Positions 46,128 to 57,567 of a stretch of 64,000 nt of DNA are shown in pieces. The stretch lies in contig OX337229.1 in the NCBI GenBank assembly GCA_946965045.2, forward strand, positions 3,472,001 through 3,536,000, read 5' to 3'. The position numbers and the translations under genes are program-made. How positions within the stretch are numbered: the first letter of the stretch is position 1; each line of letters starts with the position of its first letter. Origin of the DNA: Epithemia pelagica. Lineage: Eukaryota > Bacillariophyta > Bacillariophyceae > Surirellales > Surirellaceae. Under the pieces are notes generated by a model. The model ran no database searches and was not told where the DNA came from. It was given only the letters and a program-made list of their open reading frames with translations.

Positions 46128-49100
46128 ATGTCAGGTCCTCTGGAACAGAGTAGTAACGGGTCTTCGTCATGGACGGCGGAGCATCATTTGGTTGGGAAGA
46201 AGGTTGAGCAGAATCTCCTCATCTCCGCGGTTGAGTTCGACCAACCGGATTCATACGTAATATCCAACGAATCGATCGAAGCTCAGTCTTTTCAACCTGA
46301 GAACGTGAGAGAGCGTAAGCCTGCGCTTTGGAGATCCAGTGTTGAGCGTGCCGAGCGTCCGTCGCTCGCTATCGACTTGGTCTCATCAGATTGGCAGCAA
46401 CAGCATCAGACTCCACCTCTTCCTCCAAAGCATATTCAAGATGTGATGACAGAAAGGCTCAATGGACTCATTCTGGATCACATATACGAGAAGATACTTC
46501 CTCAACTAGTTTTGAAAGCGGCATTGGAAGAAGTTCGGTCTCATTTCATGCGCACAGCACTTTCTGACAACATCAGTGGGTCCCGTCGATCGTCAAAGGC
46601 ATCGCAGCCTGATGTCCAAATTCCCCCATTGTACTACGCAAAGCATCCTAATTCGTATCTGAAAGCACCTGAACGAACGGAGAAGGAGCCATCTACAGCA
46701 TCTGTTGTAGAATTTACTCCAAGCAATATCTTGAATCGGATAAAAGCAGGCTGTGCTCTTGCGTGGTCAGAGATTGAGCCTACGCGTCGGCCGCTTTTGA
46801 ATGAAAGTATTGCTTCTGATCGTCGTGCGAGTAGTAGAATCGCGAGAATTGTAGAAGAAAAAGAGAAACAAGATCAACCGAAGGAAGATACGAGGTATTT
46901 CTGGGGGGTGATCACAGGTGGTACAATAGCCTCTTTCCTATTGGACACGGTTTTGAGACAATCAGAAATCATCCCTGACACCAGCACACAAATATCAAAA
47001 GAGACAGCAGCCGTTGCAAGTGAGGCGGGTGATCTGGAGAAAGGAAAGAGTGACGATGCAATTGAAGATCATCGTCCGAACTTGACAACAGGCCAAACCT
47101 TAAACGAGACGAACGAAGGCGAAGAGGGCAACACGCTCAGTAACTCGGATCCAGACGAACAAAAACGAAGGATTGATCTAAAAGAGCAGACAATCGAAAG
47201 CAATGGTGAAGATGAAGTTGACAGTTCCGATGCGCATAATCCTTACCTGCCGTTGTCAGAGTATGGATTGCTTGAGTGGCTGGGTAAAAAGACTGCTAAG
47301 CTCTTGTCAGTGTCGGATCTACAAAGAGTATTTCCGTCACTGATGCTCCGAAACTATGGGAAGAAAAAGAAAAAGACAGAATACCACGGGCTATCTGGTC
47401 TGGTCGCTCGTCCTCTATTATCAAGTGTGGACAAACAACTTTGGGAAAAGGTCGTTTCTCCGTTTCCATTCGACGAGGAGTTGTCGGCCCGTTTGGTTCT
47501 TGAATCTCTGGCGCATGATGATGTCTCGAACATTGATCAGTGGGAAACTGCTTATTTTGCCCGCGCATCCTTCTCTCTTCGTATTGTCGATGACGGCCCC
47601 GAGAGGGGACCAAAAATTGGGAAACCAATTGACAACTTCAAGCAAATTGAAAAGGAGTATAAGGAGAGGAAGACATGGGAAATTCTGAGGTTCAAAGGAA
47701 TTCACTCGGGTTTCACCGTTTGGCCGTCATGGATAACTTCTGTCAATGAATGGAAAGAAAAAGAGCTTGCAGGCAAAGATGATTCCGTAATGGATGAAAT
47801 GAACGACAACGCAAATAATGACTTAGATATCGCAAAGGCCATCGCGTCGGAAGAAGAGCCAAACAGTCGAAGACGGAAAACAAGGCGTGGAGGGGAAACG
47901 TCAGGAGTCTTCTATGGTAACCAGTCCGGTCTTACGTTGAAGCAACTTATGGAGACGCTCCTGCGGCTCGTTTCTCAAAAATCATTGAAGACATTGCCAG
48001 AGCTGTTGCAGAAGGTTCCTGACGAGAGCACAGACCCACTGCGTCGTATGAGAAACGCCCTTGGACGTTTGGTCTGGAAACGAAAACAAATGTCTCAGCT
48101 TCCAGTAAACACTCAATGGACTGATTCATCGCTACCGGAGACTGTTTTCTCGTATGATTTTCCGAAATCGAACGAGAAAGAAGTTCATGCATCCGATGAT
48201 CTTCGCGAACTTCTGCTTTACATTGTAGATATGCGTAAAACAGAGTTGCAGTTGCGCCGCATCATTTGCTCGCTGCTGACTTCACTACCTGTATCTTTGA
48301 TTGCGAGTGCCGGCGATGACAGGCCAGGAACTATGGAGGCCTCGGATCAAGAAAGTTTTACAGAACTTGAGAGTATTCAGTGGAAAACCGATGGCCATGA
48401 TCTTATTGGTAAAAACATATACAGGCCATCCGTCGACTACAACATTGACAGTAATGCGCCTTGCCAAATGTTCAAGATTCAAGGGTTCACGCCTTCCGTC
48501 CTGTTAGATCCTGACGAAGGAGAGACCACCCAAGAGAAGCCTTCAATTGGTATCGGGAAAGAAAACAGAGCTGTCGAATGCAGGGCCCGATTTTTGGCTC
48601 GCTCATGTTCCGGGGATAAAGCTCCGGTTTCACTGGTTCTCACAGAATCTCAGGTAAGTTATGTGTTTAACACTGTATGATGGACCTTGAGGAAGCTCTT
48701 ACCTATGAATCGTTGGTTAAGGTCTTTGCGGGAATCAAGGCCGCGGAAATTCACACGTCATCAGATGTATCAGATCGGGTTGAAGATCACCAATTCGCAG
48801 GGAATGCTATGGCAAAAGTTACCTTGGTACCTTGTTCATCGAGCGAGTCTGAGAAACAGATAAACGGAGAAGTGGTTGGATGGGATTCAAACATCGACGA
48901 AGAGGGACACCTTGAACAGAAAATTCTGGTCCTGCCGGGGAACGGAGATTCGCCTTCTTTTTGGGCGTCTTTGTCTGGTGCAAAACAGGGTACCTTGTTG
49001 TGTAAAATCGATGGGGGTGATGATGATTTCACTGTACAGCAATTTGACTACCATTCTTCCTCTCGTGCATTCAAAGAGTGCCGCGAAATCATCGGGCATC

Positions 49101-50518
49101 TTCAACGTCACTCGAAAGCTAATCCCTTTCTTGAACCTGTAGACCCCGTGACTCTGGGGATTCCGAACTATTTCGATGTCATAAAAAATCCAATGGATAT
49201 AAGAACAGTGTCTGAAAAACTGGAACGTGGGGAGTACTCGAATTTGCATCCAAAGGATTCATTGGGTCGAACACCAGTATCGAGAATGTTGAATGGGCCT
49301 TTCAGGAAGGATATTGAACTCATTTTTGACAATGCAATCGCATTCAACCCTCCTGATGATTGGATTTACCAGGCAGCCGTCTCACTTAAGAAATATATCG
49401 CCAAGAAAATCGATCAGGCATCTTCGTCCGCTGATGAATCTATATCTGGTCGACGGCGTCCTAATACAAGCGCCTACATTGATTACGACAGCGACGTTGA
49501 CATGTATATGTACGAGAGTGACAGAGATGATGACTACGAGGAATCTCGTCCATCAAGGAAACGGAAAGATTCCCGTGCGGGTTGGTCAGGGGAAGACACC
49601 GCATCGAAAGCGATTGAGCGCCCTGTCAAATTGCAGAAGGTACTGGGGGATTCACAAGGATTGCGTGCTCCTCTGTCGCATCTTCCAATAAACTCCAACT
49701 CTTCCACTTTTTCTCTTCCTTCTGACTGGAATTGCGAGAGATCGAGCTCTTCTCGAGGCAACAGTAACACAGAGGACCACGCCACCAACGACTTAGGGGA
49801 GCTGGTCTCTCGACGCTCGCAAGTTGAAGAAAAGCAATTTTCGGGGCTACGGCGATCCACTCGGTCAGCCATCGAACCCCATGATACAAAAGGAGGGCGA
49901 GACATGCAGTCTCCCGATTTGACTTTTGTGCATCACCTCCTCGACAAGTTAGATGATATCGAATCACCAAAGAACCGGGCTGAAGTAGAGATTGTTCGAG
50001 AGAGACTTCATGAGGAATTTTTCGCTAAAGTTTATCATACTCACTACAACGATATAATGTCGGCTTTGGAAGCAAAAATGGGATCTGAAAACCATCAATC
50101 ATCAACGGGTTTGTTCTCTGATGATTGTTTTCCGCCATTTCTTGGAAGAGTGACACCGGTATCGTTTCCCTCTTACAAAGGAGACGTCACGTGGGAGATT
50201 CGGACGTCAAATATGGTTCCTGCTCTCCGTTGGGTGCTGCGCGGCCTTGTCGCGTCAGGTCATTTTTCCGAGATCGAACCGATGGCTTCCGATTCTGTTC
50301 AAAGTGGAGTGCTCATCCCAAACAATTTCTACTATATTGATACAAGGATGGTGCCGTTCGATGTGCTGCACCAGAGAGAAATACAGAGACGAAAGAAAGC
50401 GAACCAAGAGGAATCTGGTGAAGATGAAGAAGCAATTGAACTCAGCGAGTACGAGAAAAGGCGTGCCGAGAGGGTGGCTCGGAATCAAGATCGTCTTAAG
50501 ATTTTGGGATTGGCGTAG
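46128..50518 (+). CDS. Bromodomain protein, 1440 residues (2 exons)
   Basis: Exons are 46128..48653 and 48722..50518, with a 68-nt intron (GTAAGT...TTAAG). The long first exon encodes polar, acidic sequence without a domain I recognise. The second exon carries a bromodomain near residues 962-1085: RAFKECREIIGHLQRH, the ZA-loop sequence GIPNYFDVIKNPMDIRTVSE, and the final segment IFDNAIAFNPPDDWIYQAA, where the acetyl-lysine-binding Asn is in place. It is followed by a KKYIAKKID helix, an Arg/Lys patch (PSRKRKDS) and a C-terminal coiled segment. It is probably a nuclear reader of acetylated histones, of the large two-part type found in stramenopiles. Confidence 0.88.
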
Positions 50519-50841
50519 TTTTGCTAAAAATAAACCCTTTCCTACTGTCGTTGTCCATATCTCAACCTCCCGATCTCGAAAAGGAATCATGGAAGTATCC
50601 CTTTGCTGTAATGGAGAGTGGTTGAGAACTAGATAGTAGATTCAGATGGATTCGAAAACATATCGAACACAAAATGAGCAGCACAAAGAAGGCACGGAAT
50701 TGACGCAAAACAAATAATACTTCTAGGAGTAGGAGTAGGAGTAAGGTTACTCGACTGTGAAAGAAGCAGCACATAGCACACATAGTTCGACATTCGACAC
50801 ATCAATCAACAATCAACATGCTCTGTGGGTAGAATGCATCA
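50519..50841. other. Intergenic
   Basis: 323 bp between the bromodomain gene and the DUF218 gene, with the run AGGAGTAGGAGTAGGAGTAAGG at 50725-50746. No gene was seen. Confidence 0.35.
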
Positions 50842-52091
50842 ATGCATCACGACGCTAGGTACTCTGAAAGTCCAATGCACCCGAGAAGAGTAAGAAGAAA
50901 ACAGTGGCATCTGAGGGTTCCGTGCCAAGGATCGTTAACCTCTATTCTGGGGTTGCTGTGGGTAGTTTGCTTCATTGTTTTCAACATTCGATACCGCCAA
51001 AACCGACGAGATCACTTGTTTTCGCTTGGTGTCCTTCGGAAGAATAGATCAAATCTCGGTAGAAAGCAATGGGTTTCACCACTTTCCCAGCCATTTGTAA
51101 GTTGCTTCATGTCATCCTATTTGTCCTACATTATGATGCTGGACGCTCTCACTCGAACTTTTAAAGAATGAAGACAAGGCTGCCGAAAGCGCAAAGAATT
51201 TAATAATCGTTGCAGGCCATTCTGTGACGGCATCAGGACATCTCCAAGATGCAGACCAGGTTGGTGCTTGGTTCTCTGATTAGGCAGGCGTTTGGTTTCT
51301 GTTCTGAGGAACACGATGTGTCTCACATTTTCCGTGCCTCTTGGTGGCATCTCCTTTCAGGATGAGGAGGACTGGTTTTTGTTGCCCTACCAGAAGTCTA
51401 GTGGTTTACCTAACGCAATCGTTGCGCATATCTCTGCTGGAATCAAAGCCTCTGCGATTGATTCAAAGAGTTTGCTTGTGTTCAGTGGTGGTGAAACACG
51501 ACCTGCTGCAGGACCTGACACCGAAGGAGCGAGCTACTTTCGCGTTGCAGATGCGATGAATCTTTGGCCAAAGGCGTCCAACGTTCGATCCAGAACTCTA
51601 TCTGAAGAATTTGCGAGAGACAGTTTCGAAAATTTGTATGTTATACTCCGTTCTTGTTTTGAACAATCAACCGTCGTGGCCTCTAACTTTTCTGAAGGCT
51701 CTTTTCCATCTGTCGGTTCTACGAGGTAACCGGAAGGTACCCTGAAAACATTACTGTTGTCTCTTTCACTTTTAAGGAAAAACGATTCTCCTCCATGCAT
51801 GCTCATGCGCTGAGGTGGCCAGAGTCGAAGTTCGTCTACATAGGGGTTGATCCAGACCCATCATCAGGTTTCGACCTGGCGAAGGCAACAAATGGAGAGA
51901 TGAACAACGCGATGAAACCGTTTGAAGACGATCCGTATGGTTGCAGTTCTTCGGTGTTACAAGAAAAAAGGAAGGAGAGAAATCCATTCCATAGGACACC
52001 TCCGTATGTACAAAGTTGTCCAGGGATGAAAGATGTGCTCACGTATTGTGGACCTGGGTTGATTCCCATTGAGCGCGTACCCTGGACATAG
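50842..52091 (+). CDS. DUF218/YdcF-like membrane protein (4 exons)
   Basis: Exons are 50842..51096, 51167..51259, 51361..51635 and 51698..52091; introns are 70, 101 and 62 nt; 338 residues. A single membrane helix (about residues 31-48) is followed by the DUF218 core: NLIIVAGHSVTASG, LLVFSGGETRPAAGP, SEEFARDSFENLL joined across intron 3 to FSICRFYEVTG, then TVVSFTFKEKRF and HALRWPESKFVYIGVD. The C-terminal segment includes EKRKERNPFHRTPPY and CGPGLIP, features of the eukaryotic branch. The biochemical function of this branch is unknown. All splice choices keep frame. Confidence 0.88.
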
Positions 52092-52289
52092 TTTCGCGGA
52101 TACCGGCTCATGGACCGAAATTGTAATGCCCGAGCTGAAGACTGACAATCTGATGTAAACATATGTACTACACCAGGATCAATGGAGGTGAGAATTGCAG
52201 GCCTAAAGCATGAAAGAAGCTTTGATGCTTTTCGTTCGATAGACTTCATGGACGACGGATTACCACATCAGCATACTAGCATTAGCAGA
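52092..52289. other. 3' flank of the DUF218 gene
   Basis: 198 bp with no recognisable feature. Confidence 0.3.
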
Positions 52290-52908
52290 GAGAGGGAGCT
52301 GCATAATCGTAGCCTTACACTTACACCGTAGATACAGGAGAAAGTTGTTCCCCGCACAGAGAGTGAAAGTATTCCCCGCACACTGAGAGAAGTTGTGAAA
52401 GGACCCTTGTCTATCCCTGTGGTTGTGGACAAATTCATAGGGGTAACCAGCCACCCAGCGGCCATGCGTTGATCTCATTGCTCACAGACCCCTCCTACGT
52501 TGACAGGGAACATCGAAGGAGAGGGAGCTGCATAATCGTAGCCTTCCCGCACAGAGAGTGAAAGTATTCCCCGCACACTGAGAGAAGTTGTGAAAGGACC
52601 CTTGTCTATCCCTGTGGATGTGGACAAATTCATAGGGGTAACCAGCCACCCAGCGGCCATGCGTTGATCTCATTGCTCACAGACCCCTCCTACGTTGACA
52701 GGGAACATCGAAGGAGAGGGAGCTGCATAATCGTAGCCTTCCCGCACAGAGAGTGAAAGTATTCCCCGCACACTGAGAGAAGTTGTGAAAGGACCTTTGT
52801 CTATCCCTGTGGATGTGGACAAATTCATAGGGGTAACCAGCCACCCAGCGGCCATGCGTTGATCTCATTGCTCACAGACCCCTCCTACGTTGACAGGGAA
52901 CATCGAAG
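52290..52908 (+). repeat. Tandem repeat, three units of 195 bp
   Basis: Units carry GAGGGAGCTGCATAATCGTA at about 52292, 52521 and 52716; the second and third are exactly 195 bp apart and almost identical, while the first has an extra 34-bp piece (around 52316-52350). Open frames of 61-63 codons repeat on the minus strand in step with the units and are not genes. Confidence 0.92.
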
Positions 52909-52922
52909 CAATATTCATATTC

Positions 52923-53564
52923 TTACTCCTCGTCTGGGTAATCTCGGTACATTTTGTTGTCGTCTTCCTTAAACAGCCGGAACAGTTGGATAGGGGTGTT
53001 CACTGTCATGCACAAGCCGGCAAGCTGCAAAAAGTCCATGCCAAGGACGTTTACATCGTGAAATTTCCCTGGCTCCTCTACAGTCCCCAATGGCGACAAA
53101 TGAAACGCCATTCGGAATGACTCGTCATTTACGACCACGGTTAGCTGCTCGGGGACTGGAGCAGCGGGGCTGCCAATAAGAGCTGTCATGGCCTCTTGAC
53201 ACAAATAGCTGCATGGTGAACCAGTATCCACTAGAAAGAAAACATTCCGAACTCTGTATCCTCGGTCAGGGCGCCCACGGCGACATGGAAGAGAAATCAT
53301 GAGGCGCTTGTTGTAGCCGTAGACACACCCCGACGCCGGCCATTTCTGAGGAAACTGCGTGGCTTCACTCAGATACTCGTAACCCTTTCCAATCGATACA
53401 GTGCACTTGTGAGAATGAAGAATTTCGCTTGTGATATCTGTCAGCATCATGTCCTGCTGGTCCGGAGGGATATAACCTGGAGGATCTACGATCGAGTAGT
53501 CGCTTGAAGACGGCGATCCAGTATCTGCAGTCTTTGCCTTGGCTAAAAAAGTAATTGAAGCCAT
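52923..53564 (-). CDS. Retropepsin-like aspartic protease ORF, probable retroelement remnant
   Basis: 213 residues from an ATG. FFLVDTGSPCSYLC contains the DTG active-site motif, and VNVLGMDFLQLAG matches the conserved hydrophobic-G motif near the end of a retropepsin fold. It has no RT, integrase or RNase H around it. Upstream, another frame (53565-53812) encodes basic, Asn-rich sequence (RVMKRNRNRGGPQKGE, KNHNKKRRIES) resembling a nucleocapsid tail and overlapping this ORF with a +1 offset. This suggests an old gag-pro fragment or a domesticated protease. The end lies beside the 195-bp repeat. Confidence 0.5.
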   Translation of the reverse strand: MASITFLAKAKTADTGSPSSSDYSIVDPPGYIPPDQQDMMLTDITSEILHSHKCTVSIGKGYEYLSEATQFPQKWPASGCVYGYNKRLMISLPCRRGRPDRGYRVRNVFFLVDTGSPCSYLCQEAMTALIGSPAAPVPEQLTVVVNDESFRMAFHLSPLGTVEEPGKFHDVNVLGMDFLQLAGLCMTVNTPIQLFRLFKEDDNKMYRDYPDEE

Positions 53565-53812
53565 GATTAATGCCGTGGGAGAGAGTTACTCTGCTTTCGA
53601 TTCTTCTTTTTTTGTTGTGGTTTTTGCTGTTTTTGCTGTTGTTGCGGTTGTCATTGTTCTTGTCAAAGTTGGCAGCTTGGGTGGGTCGTGAATTGTCTTT
53701 GTAAAGGAATTCACCGCGAATAATCTCCCCTTTTTGGGGGCCCCCACGATTTCGATTGCGCTTCATGACTCTGAGCATGGAGTCCCGCGGGTCTCGTTCT
53801 CGAAGCCATTCA
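53565..53812 (-). pseudogene. Basic Asn/Arg-rich gag-like fragment interrupted by the hAT element
   Basis: The frame NIEWLRERDPRDSMLRVMKR, followed by Asn/Lys-rich sequence, has no start codon of its own here and would continue across the target site into 54777 onward if the hAT element were absent. It runs into the protease ORF region in another frame. I treat it as the truncated 5' part of the same element. Confidence 0.35.
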
Positions 53813-53820
53813 ATATTTTC

Positions 53821-54768
53821 TAGAGGTGGCTCCAGCAACAGCTCATCTCTGCTGGAGCTAGGTAAGCGCTGGAGACGTCTCTGCTGGAGCTAGGTGAGCG
53901 CCTCCAGCTGGAGAATAGACTACCCATGCTACCAGAATGAAAATGCTTAGCTAGAAGCTACTCCTAGTGTATCTATCTTATGGTGAGAACACATGTTCCC
54001 AATTCTCACGTAAAAAATGTAAATCTGTAACGGTGGAAGGGTCCAGTGATGCTTGTTTCGCAGGTATGATCAGTCCTGCAATACTGAATGCCCGTTCAGA
54101 AGAGGCAGCAGTCGCAGGCAACGCAAATTTTCTTGCTAGGCGCCAAATGTTGGGAAATTCACTTACTTTCATCTTCCACCATGACGCCAAAGGATCCGTG
54201 AATCTTGTTGTATCATTGACTTTATATGACAACTTGAGTCCCTTGGATCTACGAAACCTATCCATTTCAAGATGGCAGATGGTTTGAAATGGAACATGAC
54301 CCGCATAGCTCGTCATTTCTTCTCCGTCACTGTCTTCATTTTCCAGGATATTTCCTAGTGTGTCACTAACTTCAATTTCAGTCTCAGCTTTTTATACTTT
54401 TGGGTTACATCAATATCCTCTCCTCCGTATGATACAATGATGGGTGGCCTGTTGTATCCATCCGAGAGAACCTTCTTTTTCTGCGTGGCCTTCGAAGTGC
54501 CATCCATATCAAGCTCTTCCACCTTTGATGAGTCATCATCATCATTGTAATCAGACATTGTGGAAGGCAGTGTGGAGCAAATGAGTGACACAGGGTCAGC
54601 AATGACCAGAGCGGAGCAAATGAATGACATGCAACCGGCAACAGTCACAGCGAACGGCGACCAATGTAGCGCTCTTTTCTCGCAACAGAAAATCTCTGCT
54701 GGAGTTTCTCCAGCGCTGAAGCTCCAGCGCTGGAGCTGCGCGTCCGCTTACCGCTGGAGCCACCTCTA
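53821..54768 (-). mobile_element. hAT transposon, internally deleted, with perfect 8-bp TSD
   Basis: The ends read TAGAGGTGGCTCCAGC on both sides (inverted), and ATATTTTC is duplicated exactly at 53813-53820 and 54769-54776; 8 bp is the hAT hallmark. Subterminal CTGGAG/CTCCAG repeats lie at both ends. At 948 bp it is far shorter than autonomous hAT elements and keeps only the transposase extremities. Confidence 0.95.
53978..54558 (-). pseudogene. hAT transposase remnant (N-terminal tip plus dimerisation domain)
   Basis: From ATG 54558 about 67 acidic residues are read (MSDYNDDDDSSKVEE onward), then a frame change near 54370. The other frame gives the hAT C-terminal dimerisation domain: DPLASWWKMKVSEFPNIWRL, ATAASSERAFSIAG and FLRENWEHVF. 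The central DNA-binding and RNase-H-like regions with both catalytic Asp are missing. Confidence 0.85.
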
Positions 54769-54806
54769 ATATTTTCATTCAATCCTCTCGCGACGCGACA
54801 ACAACA

Positions 54807-55745
54807 ATGAGTGCATCCAGTACAGCTGAAGCCGCGAAAGCGGAGCTCGTAGAATGTGAGAAAGAAATTAATTCAATTAGGGCCGCACTCCGTATGCTGA
54901 GGCCTTCGGCGTCTTCCGCCGAAGCCGATGCCACCAACAGTTTGTCGGTAGTTGCTCTCAAGGTAGATGATGCCCCGTATCCAATTCTGTTCTGTATTTG
55001 TGTTTGAATTTGGTATACCAATGAACGATACATTTCTCTTACTGTAACACAGATAGAAGGCCTCGCTAAACCTTTGAAACCAAAAATCTCCTTGCAATTG
55101 TCATCACCAGTGGAAGAAGCGACTTTGACGGAATTATTCGATGCGGAAGCAGATGATCCTCCTTCTAGCATGAAGGCATCCTTCAAAGGTGTGGAGACTG
55201 GTCAGGCAACGTTAACGCTTGAAGTCAGTGATGATCAATCAACATCACTAGGTAGCTCCGAGCCGCTGGATCTCGCGCACCCGACAAGTTTTGATGCCAT
55301 GTCAACCAAGAAAGAACATGAATCAGAAGTAAGTCTTGTTGTGAAGGGCGAGGGAGAAGCAGCAGCGGAACCGGTCTGCACAGTTGTGCTCCGTTTAAGT
55401 TATACGCCTTCGGCCGCGGAGAAGAAAGCGAAGCTTTACGAATTGCTCGCTGTCGCCACAAAGAAGAAAGCATCCGTCGTAGAGAAGCTTCGACATGCTT
55501 CCATGGCTTCCAGTGGTAGCCAAGTGGCAACCAAGTCGTCTGCTTCGCCGGCAGTGAAGGCTGGTTTTCTCAATAAACAAAAGAATGAAGAATTCTCGCT
55601 GAAAACATGGTTTGACTCGTACTTCGGGCCGCAGTCTTTCATCCGCCGCAATTTTCATGTTGCAAAGAACTATATTGTTTTCTTTGGAGCCGTTGGATTC
55701 TTTCACTTTCAGGGACATGTCTTGGCCCTCCCTCCGCCTGTTTAA
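54807..55745 (+). CDS. Unknown protein with one C-terminal membrane helix (2 exons)
   Basis: Exons are 54807..54962 and 55053..55745, with a 90-nt intron; 282 residues. The N-terminus is a short coiled-coil-like helix (AAKAELVECEKEINSIRAAL). The middle has a beta-rich look with alternating hydrophobic residues (KISLQLSS, ATLTLEVS, CTVVLRLSYTP). Near the C-terminus a hydrophobic segment (NYIVFFGAVGFFHFQGHVL) may anchor it. Alternation of strands followed by a tail anchor recalls VAP/C2-like layouts, but I cannot assign a family. The hAT target duplication ends only 30 bp before the start codon. Confidence 0.65.
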
Positions 55746-56065
55746 TGTATTAGATGCATTGCCAGATATCAGAGAATATCATCTTTTTGTAAAAAGCAGT
55801 CACAGGTGGGTATCTCATAAAACAATGCGAAGAAAAGAGATATCGAATCTCCATGCATCACGACACTGAGATAAGAAACTTCCGCGCCAGTACCTAAACA
55901 ATAGTCATTTCACCGCTTCCTATTTCGTTCATCATTCGCAGCATGTGCAGATAAGAGAACACTGAAAGAAGGCATAGGGCGAGAAGGAAAAATGCTTCTA
56001 GAATAAACCAATTACGAACAATTCCTACTATCTCTCTATCACATATCACATTGCTCGCAGAATCA
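55746..56065. other. Convergent intergenic region
   Basis: 320 bp between two convergent genes. AT-rich, with no feature recognised. Confidence 0.35.
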
Positions 56066-57175
56066 TTACGGAAAGAACATAACCTTCATCACAAAAAAGT
56101 AGATAGTATGAGCCCCAAGAATTGCAATAATGATTGGACCAGCTTTGGCGTTGTTCACCGAGTCCTGTGCCATGAGTGGCGTCGAAAGGTTACGAAGAAC
56201 CAGGAGAGCCGACGCTCCAGTTGCTGCACCCAGAGCGACCCAGGCAACAAGGCCAAAGGGTAGTATCGCAATAAGGATGGATGCCAACATGTACGGAACT
56301 TGCGAGTAACCATAACAGCACACCCACATGGCCCACGATATGCCAGGCATACCCATGCAGTTGGTTGCAAACCAAAAGCACGTGGATACACAAAAGACAA
56401 AGACCAGGGCGACAGAGCTGGAGTGCAAAAGGAGATGAATGTCGTATTCGAATTCTTCTAGGTCGTCCTCATGTTTTGCACGTCGCTTGTGCTTAAAATA
56501 AGCGTGAATGTTGGATGTGACCGCCAGAAGGAAAACCAAGGTAAGCGAGATCCAAACAGGACCATAAAGATCTGGTCCCTTGAAAGTGTCCGTCTTACAA
56601 TCACCAACCACCGATGTGCGGAACTGATCCGGAAGCCAAAATTTGAGCAAACTAGCCTTCAAGCGCTCTACGACATCAGATGTTTCAACGTCAAAATACT
56701 GGGAGTAGCTTTCCATTTTGAAGCAGGAGATGCAAGTTCCCCAGCCAAAGTTGGAGAAGGGAGACGAGCGGATTTCTGCACCTGACCCAGGATTTGTTGC
56801 ACCAGAACCGTAGCTTTCAACTGCCGCGGCACGTTGGTCCATGGCACCGGACCACTGAGAAGGATCATGAGCCATGGCTTGCTGTGTCGGGGACACGCGA
56901 GGAGGGGTATCCGGCATGTCCAGAGCTCCCGTCATTCCAGAGTAAGGATCAGGTTGTGACGAGAATTTAGAGTTTGTCATCATAGCGTTTGTGCCAGGTT
57001 GTGTCGTCGAAGGGTTATAAAATCCCTGCTGCTGCTGCGTTGGTTGTTGTTGTGGTTGCGACATCGGTACTTGGACGAAAGGGTCTCCCTGCGGTTGCGT
57101 CTGCGCTTGGGGTTGTTGCTGAGACGCACTTCGAAAAGGATTCGGAGCAAACTCGTCGTTGTAACTAGGGTTCAT
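56066..57175 (-). CDS. YIPF1/2-like Yip1-domain Golgi membrane protein
   Basis: 369 residues from ATG 57175 (MNPSYNDEFAPNPF). The first 130 residues are Gln/Pro-rich and disordered. The Yip1 domain begins about residue 150 with FKMESYSQYFDVETSDVVER, followed by DLYGPVWISLTLVFLLAV, the core signature of the YIPF family, and five hydrophobic helices. GYSQVPYMLASILIAILP is the conserved Tyr/Pro-containing fourth-helix motif. Yip1-family proteins bind Rab GTPases and shape Golgi membranes. Single exon; the gene is convergent with the unknown tail-anchored gene. Confidence 0.9.
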   Translation of the reverse strand: MNPSYNDEFAPNPFRSASQQQPQAQTQPQGDPFVQVPMSQPQQQPTQQQQGFYNPSTTQPGTNAMMTNSKFSSQPDPYSGMTGALDMPDTPPRVSPTQQAMAHDPSQWSGAMDQRAAAVESYGSGATNPGSGAEIRSSPFSNFGWGTCISCFKMESYSQYFDVETSDVVERLKASLLKFWLPDQFRTSVVGDCKTDTFKGPDLYGPVWISLTLVFLLAVTSNIHAYFKHKRRAKHEDDLEEFEYDIHLLLHSSSVALVFVFCVSTCFWFATNCMGMPGISWAMWVCCYGYSQVPYMLASILIAILPFGLVAWVALGAATGASALLVLRNLSTPLMAQDSVNNAKAGPIIIAILGAHTIYFFVMKVMFFP

Positions 57176-57567
57176 GGTAGTTACAGTGATCTTTTGCGAG
57201 AACAAGACGTCCTATTCACTCGAAACTACTCGAACGAATGACCTGCAATGCGATCTACAGATGCAATGAGCAAGAGCAATTCATTCCACTCCGTCTGGCG
57301 TTCTGTACGGCTAAAATGGCCGGTCGCGCTAGCGTTTAGTAGGATCAGTAAGCTAGAGGGGAAAGGTGTATGGACCAACTTCTCTAGAATAACCACTAGA
57401 GACTAGAGGGCAACCACTTGAGATAAGAGACCTCTTCATGGGAAAGAAACCATTAACCAGTACTAGCCTACATCACATTAGGAAGTGGTCATCCACAAAT
57501 TTAACTTCGGGGGACACGTCTCCTTCACCAGAAGGCGAAAACAAGAATTCCATTCGATACTTGAGCG
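57176..57567. other. Intergenic
   Basis: 392 bp upstream of the YIPF gene and downstream of the oxidoreductase gene. A CTAGAG-rich stretch lies at 57350-57412. No gene was supported. Confidence 0.35.
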
